From Emticicia aquatilis (GTDB taxonomy: Bacteria > Bacteroidota > Bacteroidia > Cytophagales > Spirosomataceae): DNA of 64,000 nucleotides. Shown in pieces: positions 35,844 through 44,183 of the stretch. Made by a program: the position numbers and the translations under genes. The notes under the pieces were generated by a model that ran no database searches, was not told where the DNA came from, and saw only the letters and a program-made list of their open reading frames with translations. The DNA lies in NCBI RefSeq assembly GCF_014644295.1, contig NZ_BMKK01000011.1, positions 62,001-126,000 on the forward strand, in the 5' to 3' direction. Each line of letters starts with the position of its first letter. The first letter of the stretch is position 1.

Positions 35844-37286
35844 ATGAAAAAAATCTATTTCCTCATTTGCTTTCTTTCTTTTAATTTTTGTTTTTCACAA
35901 GGTTTTCAAGCTCCTGAATACCTCTGCACTGCTGAGTCAAACATAAATTTTTACATTCTTGAAACATACAAGGATTCAAAATCAAATGAATATATTATTT
36001 TTGGTAAGATAAATAGTGAAGATTCTCTTGATATCTACATACAGAAATACAATGTTCAAGAAAAACCAGTTTTTGAGGGATGCGGTAAGTACATTACATC
36101 CACAACCTTAGATATAGCAAATATTAGCATAGGTGTTTTAACTGTTGTAAGATGTATTACAGATGTTAATGATAATATTTTCGTTTTTATAAGTGTGCCT
36201 AAAGGGGTGGAAGGTCCATATACCACCTTTAATCTTCATTGTTATAAAATTGATTCAAACGGAAATTCTTTGTGGGCAAAGATAGGAAATGACCTAACTG
36301 CAACTTCAATTTATATTTTCATTCACGATATAGAGGCAACCGCTGATGGCGATATTCATTTGATTTATCAGTTTTCAGAATACAATAAACTTGGTTACAT
36401 CAGGGTTACAAACAATGGAAACTTAAGATTTCAACCAAAAGACTTGGGGGCGGTTAAGTATGATGACCTAATCAATCCTGAAATAAATGACCATAAGAAA
36501 CATTCCTTTATTTTCAAAAACTCTTTAGGTGAGGTAGTAATCGCTAAAGCAAATTATGAATATTCTGAGGAGGAGAGTCGATTGATTTTCGAGGTTTCAA
36601 CATATAAAGTAGATATTTTAGGCAATGTAACGAAACATATTATTGATAACGATTCGAGATTTATACAATTCAATAAAATCGAGAATGAACTTTATCTTAT
36701 CGAAAACATAGGTGATAAGTTCTATATGTATAAATTTAATTCTGAAAGTTTCGTCAGTACTGTTCCAACCTTAGTTTTTGACGAAAAACCTTTTCAGCAA
36801 TTAAAGAAAAAAGGTACAAACTATTTTTATTTTTACAGAAAGGCTGGGAAAATTTATATTCAAAAGCTAAACGAGAACTCAGAAAAACAATTCCCAAATA
36901 GTGGTGTCGAAATTCCAAATATTTCATTTTCAATATCACCATTACAAGCTTTTGATAATTTTCCCGACGAAAAAGGAGGTGTTCATGTTGTTTTTGTTGA
37001 TGAAAAATATAAAATCATTGATGGTGGATATAATATATTAGGACGCTATGTAAGCTATCAGTACATAAACGCTTTCGGAATCCTTCAAATCCCTTCTGAG
37101 CTACATATTTATTATCCATGTGAATACACATCTATAGATATAGGAATGGGTTTTTATGATGAAAAAGATGGGTCGTTAAATGCCTATATTACATCCAGCT
37201 CAGATGTGAATGCTATAACACGCCACAATGTGCTTTACGCTTATAATCCTATTTGTCCAAAGTATCAAATTACCAAGAAAAAATAA
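35844..37286 (+). CDS. Exported protein of unknown function, possible beta-propeller
   Basis: 480 aa with a signal peptide (FNFCFSQ). No family is recognised. The sequence has repeated blade-like units ending in short turns such as SNGNSLWAK, NNGNLRFQP and ILGNVTKHI, suggesting a beta-propeller or delta-60-repeat-like fold. No T9SS domain is seen at its Lys-rich C-terminus. Codon use is more AT-rich than its neighbours, as in the upstream protease, so the pair may have arrived together. Same strand and 67 bp spacing suggest co-transcription. Confidence 0.7.
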   Translation: MKKIYFLICFLSFNFCFSQGFQAPEYLCTAESNINFYILETYKDSKSNEYIIFGKINSEDSLDIYIQKYNVQEKPVFEGCGKYITSTTLDIANISIGVLTVVRCITDVNDNIFVFISVPKGVEGPYTTFNLHCYKIDSNGNSLWAKIGNDLTATSIYIFIHDIEATADGDIHLIYQFSEYNKLGYIRVTNNGNLRFQPKDLGAVKYDDLINPEINDHKKHSFIFKNSLGEVVIAKANYEYSEEESRLIFEVSTYKVDILGNVTKHIIDNDSRFIQFNKIENELYLIENIGDKFYMYKFNSESFVSTVPTLVFDEKPFQQLKKKGTNYFYFYRKAGKIYIQKLNENSEKQFPNSGVEIPNISFSISPLQAFDNFPDEKGGVHVVFVDEKYKIIDGGYNILGRYVSYQYINAFGILQIPSELHIYYPCEYTSIDIGMGFYDEKDGSLNAYITSSSDVNAITRHNVLYAYNPICPKYQITKKK

Positions 37287-37308
37287 ACTTCCGTCTTGGT
37301 AATTTGAT
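37264..37308. terminator. Inverted repeat at the end of the unknown secreted protein
   Basis: ATCAAATTACCAAG (37264-37277, inside the last codons) pairs perfectly with 37295-37308. There is no strong T run on either side, so terminator strength is uncertain. Confidence 0.6.
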
Positions 37309-37350
37309 TAAAACTGTAATTTTAAAATCAAAATATTTTGCAGTGAAGAA

Positions 37351-39261
37351 CTATTTCACTCCCAAAGACCATTTGGCCAAATCTTTGGCGGCACTAAAGT
37401 TTTCGTAAATGACTGGAATTCTGCGTCCGTCGGTATATTCATTATATAACCACGGGTCACCCACTATGAACACGCTTCCTTTGCCAACTTTGGCAGTAGC
37501 AATGATATTATCACCACCTTCACCAACAATAGTTTTAGCTGGTGACTCCACATTGAGTGTTACTAATTCTTTGATATAGACCAATTTTGTATTCTTGAAA
37601 ACTGGATTTCCGGCAGGAATATCTACTCGACCTTGTTCCCATTTAGTACCTTGAACCATATTACGGCTTTTGTTCGTAAACTCAACGCCAAAAGCTTTGG
37701 CCAATTCATTGAAATGCGGAATCTCGCAGTTTGCAGTATCGTTGGCCATCATAATGAGTGTTCCGCCTGCTTTTACCCAATCGCTAATTGCCTTAATATC
37801 AGGTTTTTCTACAAAATTTGGCTTGGCAGTTTCTTTTTTCGTGTCGGGGTCAACGATGATATAAACATTTACACCTTTAAGATTTACCGCTGTCGGAGCT
37901 GCTGAAATTGTTTTAAGTTTCGCTCCCAATTCTTGGTAAATTTGTCCCCAAACCCAAAAGCCTGAGTGCATACGGTCGTCCCAAGTGTAATGGAAAGATT
38001 CTTGATTTCCGTTCAAATCTTTTCTGAATTCATTATTGAAGTAATTATCGACGGCTACGGTTTTTCCTTTGCCCAAAGCATTTTCAGCAGCAATTTCCAT
38101 TTCTACACTTGCAAAAATAAATGGACCAACGCCTTTTAAATCATTTTTCTTGATTGGTTCGCTTAAATAATATTCGTAGCTACCATCACGGTATGGAGTT
38201 CCGCCTAAACCGCCAACACTTACGGTTTTGTTGAGACTAATTGTGCCATCGGCTTCTTTTTCTACAAATTCTTTCAGCATTCCTGCGTAGCCTTTCTTAG
38301 CAGCAGCTAAATAAGTGGCTGGTAAATAGCCTTTACGCACTCCTTTGGCAAGTGTGTAAACAAACATGGCCGAACCAGATGCTTCCAAATAATTACCTTT
38401 GCGAGTGCCGAGTGCAATCATCTGATACCAAACGCCTGATTTTGGGTCTTGGTATTTGACCAAAGCAGGAGCAAGGCGTTGAAGATATTTAATCAAATTA
38501 GCTCTTTCGGGGTGATTCTCTGGGAAGTAATCAAGCACATCGACCAAGGACATGGCGTACCAGCCAATCGCACGACTCCAAAAATGGGGTGATAGTCCAG
38601 TTTTTTTGTCTGCCCATTTTTGCTCTTTGCTTTCGTCATATCCATGATAAACCAAGCCAGTTTTGGCATCTACTGCGTATTTTTCAATCAAAGCAAACTG
38701 TTTGGCAATATCATTGAAATGTTCGGGTTTGTTGAAAATTTTGCTGTATTCGGCAGCGAAAGGCTCACACATGAAAAGGCCATCGAGCCACATTTGAAAT
38801 GGATAACGTTTTTTGTGCCAATAGCCACCTTCGTTGGTTTTTGGTTGATTTTCGATTTGTTTCCAAAGTAAATCGGCTGCTTTGATGTATTTTTCTTTAT
38901 CTGGTTGCGATTGTTGGGCAAGCATCAATAAAGCACGGCCAGTTGGTACATTATCCAAATTAAAATCGTCGTATTTGTAAGTACGAATACTTCCATCTTT
39001 CTGCACATAACGGTCTAAATCTTTACGAATATATTCAAAATATTTGCCATCGCCCGTGCGATACCATACTTTTTCGAGTGCTTTGAGCATCAAGCCTTGC
39101 TCGTAGTCCCAGGCGGCGGGTTTGCCTTCTTTCACCGCAATAGAATCTTTATGACGGCTTATGAAAGATTCCGCCATCAATACAGAATATGACTGCCCCC
39201 AAACTCCTAAAGGGGAGTTAAGAATAAATAATAAGTAGAAAAATAGTTTTTTAGTATTCAT
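37351..39261 (-). CDS. GH88/GH105 unsaturated rhamnogalacturonyl hydrolase with C-terminal Rossmann-like domain
   Basis: 636 aa, longer than usual for GH105 (about 370-450). Residues about 30-400 form the (alpha/alpha)6 barrel with RYPFQMWLDGLFMCEPFAAEY (catalytic Asp), HFWSRAIGWYAMSLVDVLDY and GTPYRDGSYEYYLSE. The extra C-terminal 220 residues (VYIIVDPDTKKET, IKAISDWVKAGGTLIMMAND and GKGSVFIVGDPWLYNEY) look like a DUF4350/GATase-like fold. It removes the unsaturated uronate left by lyases. Last gene of the rhaM operon, 12 bp after its paralogue. The signal peptide c-region NSPLGVWGQS is encoded by a REP-like hairpin. Confidence 0.9.
   Translation of the reverse strand: MNTKKLFFYLLFILNSPLGVWGQSYSVLMAESFISRHKDSIAVKEGKPAAWDYEQGLMLKALEKVWYRTGDGKYFEYIRKDLDRYVQKDGSIRTYKYDDFNLDNVPTGRALLMLAQQSQPDKEKYIKAADLLWKQIENQPKTNEGGYWHKKRYPFQMWLDGLFMCEPFAAEYSKIFNKPEHFNDIAKQFALIEKYAVDAKTGLVYHGYDESKEQKWADKKTGLSPHFWSRAIGWYAMSLVDVLDYFPENHPERANLIKYLQRLAPALVKYQDPKSGVWYQMIALGTRKGNYLEASGSAMFVYTLAKGVRKGYLPATYLAAAKKGYAGMLKEFVEKEADGTISLNKTVSVGGLGGTPYRDGSYEYYLSEPIKKNDLKGVGPFIFASVEMEIAAENALGKGKTVAVDNYFNNEFRKDLNGNQESFHYTWDDRMHSGFWVWGQIYQELGAKLKTISAAPTAVNLKGVNVYIIVDPDTKKETAKPNFVEKPDIKAISDWVKAGGTLIMMANDTANCEIPHFNELAKAFGVEFTNKSRNMVQGTKWEQGRVDIPAGNPVFKNTKLVYIKELVTLNVESPAKTIVGEGGDNIIATAKVGKGSVFIVGDPWLYNEYTDGRRIPVIYENFSAAKDLAKWSLGVK
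39191..39220 (-). repeat. REP-like hairpin inside the signal-peptide codons
   Basis: On the minus strand AACTCCCCTTTAGGAGTTTG followed by GGGGCAG resembles the common Bacteroidota CCCCTTTAGGGGTTGGGGGC-type repeat. AACTCC (39202-39207) pairs with GGAGTT (39214-39219). It is translated in frame as NSPLGVWGQ, ending at the predicted cleavage site. Confidence 0.6.
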
Positions 39262-39273
39262 TTTTTGATTGAA

Positions 39274-40626
39274 TTATTTAGTCAACATTATTGCACTATC
39301 GTTGAGAGCGAATTTTTTGTTTTTGATTAAATTAATGATTTCTGCACCTGCAAAAAGTGTTGGGCCATAGCCATGTGCAGCATAGACATTTACTGGGCGG
39401 TAATAATAAAATGCTGGTTCAAAGCCCATACCTGTGCCTACGCACACGCCTTCTACTTGTCCTTTTTCGCTCACTTTGGTGGCTACGGCATTCCAGCCGA
39501 GAAGTGCCATTGGGCCATAAGTTGCGGCATCGAGCCAACCTTCGTTGATACCTTTGGCGATGCAATAAGTATAAATTGCCGTTGCCGAAGTTTCTAAATA
39601 AGTATCATTTTTATCAAGTAATTGATGCCAAAAACCCGTGCCTGTTTGGTAAGAAGCCAAACCTTTGGCGTGGGCTTTGTATAGAGCTAAAACTTCGGCA
39701 CGACCTTTATGGTCTTTTGGTAAAATATCAAGCACTTCGGTTAGGGTAAGAATTGCCCAACCGTTCGCTCTTCCCCAGTGAAATTCTGGGTGAGTTTCCA
39801 TGCTTTCTACCCAGCCGTGCATAAAAATACCTAAGTTTTTATTGAACATTCGTTTTGAGAATTGCAAGATTTGTTTCACGGCTTCATCGTAGTATTTTTT
39901 GTCGCCGGTAAGTTTTCCCATTTGAGCGAGTGCAGGCACGCCCATAAACATATCATCGAGCCAAAGTGTGTTTTTTAGCGGACGATTACGTGCCAAAGTA
40001 CCATCGGCCAAACGGTATTCTTTTGTATAAATGTAATTGAGGTAATTATCAATCAGTGGGCGAACGTTATCTTTTACCAGACCATCACGCATTGCCTTAA
40101 TCATCGAAACCGACATTGCTCCGCAGTCATCTAAGGCGTGAGGGGCAATTACCTGACGCAATGGCATTCCCGAACTTATCGGAAACTTGGCTTTGATAAT
40201 TGGTGTAAGTTCTGCCAAGAAGTTGAGGCGTTGCGTTGTATATTGAGCAAAACGAGGGTCGCCTGTGGCTTTGCTGGCCGCTAACATTGCGGCATAAGTT
40301 ACGCCCCACTCGTAGCTTGTAAGGCTAAAATCTCCTCGGTAAACGGTGGCGTTTGTATCTATCTTCGAGAAATCTTTGATTTCTTCTTTTGTTACTTTAT
40401 TGATAACCCTTGTTGGTGTAACGGCATCTAAATAGCCATGAATTCGGTTCAATACCTGTGTAACTTCTTCAATTTTCGGACTTCCGTAAGGGGTCGGATA
40501 ATCAGGTTTTGCTGTATGCAAAGACTCTGAATGTAAGGTAGAAGCTGGTGCTTGAACTTGGGCAAAACTTAGATTTGATAAGCAAAATGCTACTAAAATG
40601 AGCGATTTTTGAAACAATTTAATCAT
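39274..40626 (-). CDS. GH88/GH105 unsaturated rhamnogalacturonyl hydrolase
   Basis: 450 aa with a signal peptide (SNLSFAQ). (alpha/alpha)6-barrel motifs: NTLWLDDMFMGVPALAQMG with the catalytic Asp, PEFHWGRANGWAILTLTEVLD, and YLETSATAIYTYCIAKGINEG. It releases the 4,5-unsaturated galacturonyl residue from rhamnogalacturonan fragments made by polysaccharide lyases, probably in the periplasm. It is 11 bp after rhaM and 12 bp before a second GH105. Together they free rhamnose and unsaturated uronate. Confidence 0.92.
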   Translation of the reverse strand: MIKLFQKSLILVAFCLSNLSFAQVQAPASTLHSESLHTAKPDYPTPYGSPKIEEVTQVLNRIHGYLDAVTPTRVINKVTKEEIKDFSKIDTNATVYRGDFSLTSYEWGVTYAAMLAASKATGDPRFAQYTTQRLNFLAELTPIIKAKFPISSGMPLRQVIAPHALDDCGAMSVSMIKAMRDGLVKDNVRPLIDNYLNYIYTKEYRLADGTLARNRPLKNTLWLDDMFMGVPALAQMGKLTGDKKYYDEAVKQILQFSKRMFNKNLGIFMHGWVESMETHPEFHWGRANGWAILTLTEVLDILPKDHKGRAEVLALYKAHAKGLASYQTGTGFWHQLLDKNDTYLETSATAIYTYCIAKGINEGWLDAATYGPMALLGWNAVATKVSEKGQVEGVCVGTGMGFEPAFYYYRPVNVYAAHGYGPTLFAGAEIINLIKNKKFALNDSAIMLTK

Positions 40627-40637
40627 TAGGGTATTAA

Positions 40638-40952
40638 TTAAGCTAAATAGAAAACATCTTTTAAGTCAACGCTCACAGGCGAATTGTCAGGATTTGCGTC
40701 CATAATATCGGCCATGTAAGCCCACCAACGTTTCGTGATAGGATTATGAGGAATTTGGTTAAATTTTTCTAAATCTTCGACTTTTAAAGTGCCGAAAAGA
40801 ATATTGGTTTCTTCATCTAAAAAAATCGAATAGTCGCTAACGGTGGCGTCTTTTAATACCTGACCGAGTTCGGGCCATAGTTCGTCGTGGCGACGTTTGT
40901 ATTCTTCTGCTTTTCCTGCATGAAGTTTCATTTTAAATCCTAAACGGTGCAT
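40638..40952 (-). CDS. rhaM: L-rhamnose mutarotase
   Basis: 104 aa, the full family length. MHRLGFKMKLHAGKAEEYKRRHDELWPEL holds the catalytic His, and NPITKRWWAYMADIM is the family C-terminal motif. It interconverts alpha and beta L-rhamnose, speeding entry into the rhamnose pathway. It precedes two rhamnogalacturonyl hydrolases in one operon, consistent with rhamnogalacturonan I breakdown. The spacer to the upstream glycosidase gene carries AATGAGTGAATGA words. Confidence 0.94.
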   Translation of the reverse strand: MHRLGFKMKLHAGKAEEYKRRHDELWPELGQVLKDATVSDYSIFLDEETNILFGTLKVEDLEKFNQIPHNPITKRWWAYMADIMDANPDNSPVSVDLKDVFYLA

Positions 40953-40958
40953 ATACTT

Positions 40959-40995
40959 AATGAGTGAATGATAGAATTAATGAATGAGTGAATTT
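40959..40995. repeat. AATGAGTGAATGA-word spacer (copy 1)
   Basis: Reiterated AATGAGTGAATGA-type words upstream of rhaM. A longer copy of the same words occurs at 56465-56500 upstream of pssA. Confidence 0.6.
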
Positions 40996-41039
40996 GTATA
41001 TCTTTCTCAAATATTGTATCCCATATTTGTAATCTAAGC

Positions 41040-43169
41040 CTAAAAAAACTTTTGCATACCTTCCCATTTTACTTTCCAAGTGCCATCTTTTGGAAAACCC
41101 GGGGTTTGTGTTTTACAACCATCATAGCCCGCACACATCAAAGCTACTGCTGTGAGTAAGCCCCCATTCCCTGGTAAGTAAAGGCGTAAACGGCCATCTT
41201 GAAAATTATGCCCATTGGGTAAATATGTATTTGTTCGAATCGGCATCATCAAGCCATCAATTGCTTTTTGTGGCATATCTAAGCGAGTAGCCGTCATCGA
41301 AACCATCGGAAAATCCCAGCCCCAAGTGTCTTGCCAGTCCCAAGCTTCCCAAACTTTCTCGAAAGTTCGCTTCATGGTTGGCTTATCGAGCATCGGAGTT
41401 TCTGGCAACATACCGAGTGTACATAAAACCGCTGGGTGGTCGGTCAAATACTTTGGATTTGTATAAGAATCTTGGGCATTTTCAGTAGCCAAATACAAGC
41501 CATCTTTTTGTGGTAGAGGCGAGAGGTTTTCGATGACATGCTGCCATTTTTCATTGGGTTTTAGGCCGAGACGTTTACGCCAGTTTTGTGCAATCGTAAG
41601 CGTTTGATACCAATAATTTAGCTCATAAGTTGGATTAAAAGTATCTTCTGGCTTAAAGCGTTCTTGTGCCGAAATAATACCTTTTCCTAAAATATACTTA
41701 CCTTTTTGTTTATCGAAATCGGCAAAAGATGCCATGAAATCGGCTGTTTCAAAAACTAATTGTTTGTATTTTTCTAAGGTTTGTGCCGTTGGTTTTTGGC
41801 GATAAACCAATTCTACGAATGTAATGATGTGTGGTTGCTGCCAAATCAGATATGAACCCACCGAAGAAGCAGTTTCTCCGCCATCGTTATCAGTCATTTT
41901 TGGCCATCTTGCCCCTTCAAAACCTTGTCTTTTGGCAATATTTCGAGCGGTTGGTAGGGCTTTTTTATACCAAGTAAGGCTTTTTTCGAGTAAATCTATT
42001 CGCCCCCAAAGTGCAAAATGCACCCCATGCCACCAGTGCATTTCGAGGTGAGGTTTGCCAAACCATGAGTTGTAAGTAAGGCCAGTTTCTTGTGGTGGAG
42101 CCGAACTCGCACATTGTAATTTAGTAAGATATTCCGAAAGGATAATTTGTCGCTCGAGTTCGTTGGCTCGTGGGTCGGTGCTTCCTGCTAAATCAATTGC
42201 TCCACCCGATTGCCAGAATTGTTTCCACCCACTAATGCTACTATTCATTACATTACTGAAAGTGCTGGCGGTTGGGGTACTTTTCTCCGAAAACTCACAA
42301 GTTAGGTTCAGTATCATTGAATTTTTTGAAGGCTCAAACAAGAAATAATGTGCTTGTGTTTCTTTCAGTTTACCGCCGTTTGTCCAAGATAAATGAATGA
42401 AATATTGGTCTTGGTCTAAGGTATGATTGATGCTGGCACGAGTGCTTGAAGAAGCAATTATTTTTGAAGAATGTCTATCGAAGTTTGCCCAATTATTGCC
42501 CGCATCAATAAATTTATCGGTAGGATAGGGCAATCGTAAACGCACTTTTAGTTGTCCAGTTTTTAGCAAATCAGATTGCACTTTTACGCCAATAATATCT
42601 TTTTTAGCATCACAAAAAGTTTGAACATCAACGCCTATTCCTTCAAAAGTAAAATGGCTTTTTATTTCACCTGTATAAGGGTTTAAAGTCTGATTAATAG
42701 CTTGAATATCAGAAGGATTGGCCACGGAATGGTCTTTCTTATAAAGCTCAAATCCTAAGTTGCCCAATTGCAAACGGTGCGGATTTTGGCGAACAAAATC
42801 TGCTGCTTCTTTTTTGCGTTTAGGCTCGTTCCACTGAGCAGCATAAGGCACTTTACGGCCATGTGATTCGAGGTCTTTGAGGGTTTCTTCTATTCTATAA
42901 TTACCTATATTCGGAAAACTATGCCAGCCCCATTCTGATTGCGTACCGAGTGGTACACCATTGGCATAAAAATCAGGAAACGTTTGTAAACCAGTGGCAT
43001 CAACCGTGAAGGCAAATTTTCCATTACCAACTGATAATGAAGCAAGTGTGTCAATTTTACTAACCTTAACTTTATGACGCTCCACAACGGCTTTCCTATC
43101 AATCTTTTGTGCAAAAATTGATACCGAAATGCTAAGTAGAACTAATATTTTACAAACGTTTTTTGTCAT
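41040..43169 (-). CDS. Secreted (alpha/alpha)6-type glycosidase-like protein, family not assigned
   Basis: 709 aa with signal peptide (SVSIFAQ). An N-terminal beta-sandwich-like half (SVGNGKFAFTVDATGLQTFP, YRIEETLKDLESHGRKVPYA) is followed by a helical barrel half (NSWFGKPHLEMHWWHGVHFA, LWGRIDLLEKSLTWY, GARWPKMTDNDGGETA). The organisation recalls GH65/GH95-type enzymes, but I cannot place it in a family. It lies 76 bp after GH43 and 87 bp before rhaM on one strand, so action on a pectin or hemicellulose side chain is a fair inference. A candidate for a new or poorly described glycosidase activity. Confidence 0.75.
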   Translation of the reverse strand: MTKNVCKILVLLSISVSIFAQKIDRKAVVERHKVKVSKIDTLASLSVGNGKFAFTVDATGLQTFPDFYANGVPLGTQSEWGWHSFPNIGNYRIEETLKDLESHGRKVPYAAQWNEPKRKKEAADFVRQNPHRLQLGNLGFELYKKDHSVANPSDIQAINQTLNPYTGEIKSHFTFEGIGVDVQTFCDAKKDIIGVKVQSDLLKTGQLKVRLRLPYPTDKFIDAGNNWANFDRHSSKIIASSSTRASINHTLDQDQYFIHLSWTNGGKLKETQAHYFLFEPSKNSMILNLTCEFSEKSTPTASTFSNVMNSSISGWKQFWQSGGAIDLAGSTDPRANELERQIILSEYLTKLQCASSAPPQETGLTYNSWFGKPHLEMHWWHGVHFALWGRIDLLEKSLTWYKKALPTARNIAKRQGFEGARWPKMTDNDGGETASSVGSYLIWQQPHIITFVELVYRQKPTAQTLEKYKQLVFETADFMASFADFDKQKGKYILGKGIISAQERFKPEDTFNPTYELNYWYQTLTIAQNWRKRLGLKPNEKWQHVIENLSPLPQKDGLYLATENAQDSYTNPKYLTDHPAVLCTLGMLPETPMLDKPTMKRTFEKVWEAWDWQDTWGWDFPMVSMTATRLDMPQKAIDGLMMPIRTNTYLPNGHNFQDGRLRLYLPGNGGLLTAVALMCAGYDGCKTQTPGFPKDGTWKVKWEGMQKFF

Positions 43170-43245
43170 AGTTTTTTGAGCGTATTTTTTGCCAAAATTA
43201 CCCTCATTATATAGTCGTTCTTTCCTGTGCTTACACGGATTGATT

Positions 43246-44181
43246 TTAGTTTTTTTTCACTATTCCCTCAAAAACTTTCTCCGAAACCTTAAAAACTGTT
43301 CCATGACGTAAGCCTTTTGGAAAACTAACTTGGTCGGAAATATCTTCCCAATTCTTCATATCTTTTGAACGTATCGCACCGTATTTGTGGTCACGATATT
43401 TATCGAAATAGACATAAACGTACCCACCGATACGAATTGAAGTTGGTCCTTCTGCCCAATATTTGCCAGTTATTGGTTCCGATACTTTGTTTATATCAAA
43501 TGCACTCGCTTGAGCTGATTTTACGATGCGTATGTTTTTCTGCGGCGGATTAGGATTTTCGTTTTTGATAAACATATAGTAACTTTTCCCATCTTTCAGA
43601 ATTGTAGCATCAATGGCACTGAAATCTGGATTAAAAAACATTTTGGTTGGGCTAAAAGTCTTGAAATCAGTAGTTTCTGTATAATAAATTCTGTGATTTA
43701 AGCCTTTTTCCTTTTCGGAATCAGCTACATCTCCATGTCTGCCAGGAATTGTTGTTGCCCAGAAAATGAGGTAGTTTTTCTTTTTATCGTCATAAAAAAC
43801 TTCGGGAGCCCACGAGTTTTTGGCGGTGGGTTCGTGTTCCATTACAGGAATGGCATTTTGTTCTGACCAATTCAACAAATCTTTTGACGAAACGTAGCCA
43901 ATAATTTGGTCATGCCAGCCACTCGTCCAAACCATGTGGAAAGTACCATCTTTGGCCTGAATAATGCACGGGTCTCGCATGAGTTTATCTTTGCCAACTT
44001 CGGGTTTCAGAAAAGATTTTCCTTCGTTGAGGCTTTCCCATTTCAGGCCATCTTTACTATACGCAAAGTGTAATCCGTCTTGGCCGTTGTCGGTAAAGTA
44101 CGAGAATAGGTAAACGTCTTTTTGAGCAAAAATGCAAGTCGGTATTAATAAGAAAATGATTTTTAGAAATGATATTTTCAT
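43246..44181 (-). CDS. GH43-like five-bladed beta-propeller glycosidase
   Basis: 311 aa with signal peptide (PTCIFAQ). Five-bladed propeller features: LFSYFTDNGQDGLHFAYSKD, KLMRDPCIIQAKDGTFHMVW with a candidate catalytic Asp, NSWAPEVFYDDKKKNYLIFW and YWAEGPTSIRIGGYVYVYFD with the acid Glu. Members remove arabinose, xylose or galactose from plant glycans. The exact specificity is unknown. It starts 2 bp after the GH44 stop, so the two are co-transcribed. Confidence 0.85.
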   Translation of the reverse strand: MKISFLKIIFLLIPTCIFAQKDVYLFSYFTDNGQDGLHFAYSKDGLKWESLNEGKSFLKPEVGKDKLMRDPCIIQAKDGTFHMVWTSGWHDQIIGYVSSKDLLNWSEQNAIPVMEHEPTAKNSWAPEVFYDDKKKNYLIFWATTIPGRHGDVADSEKEKGLNHRIYYTETTDFKTFSPTKMFFNPDFSAIDATILKDGKSYYMFIKNENPNPPQKNIRIVKSAQASAFDINKVSEPITGKYWAEGPTSIRIGGYVYVYFDKYRDHKYGAIRSKDMKNWEDISDQVSFPKGLRHGTVFKVSEKVFEGIVKKN

Positions 44182-44183
44182 GT

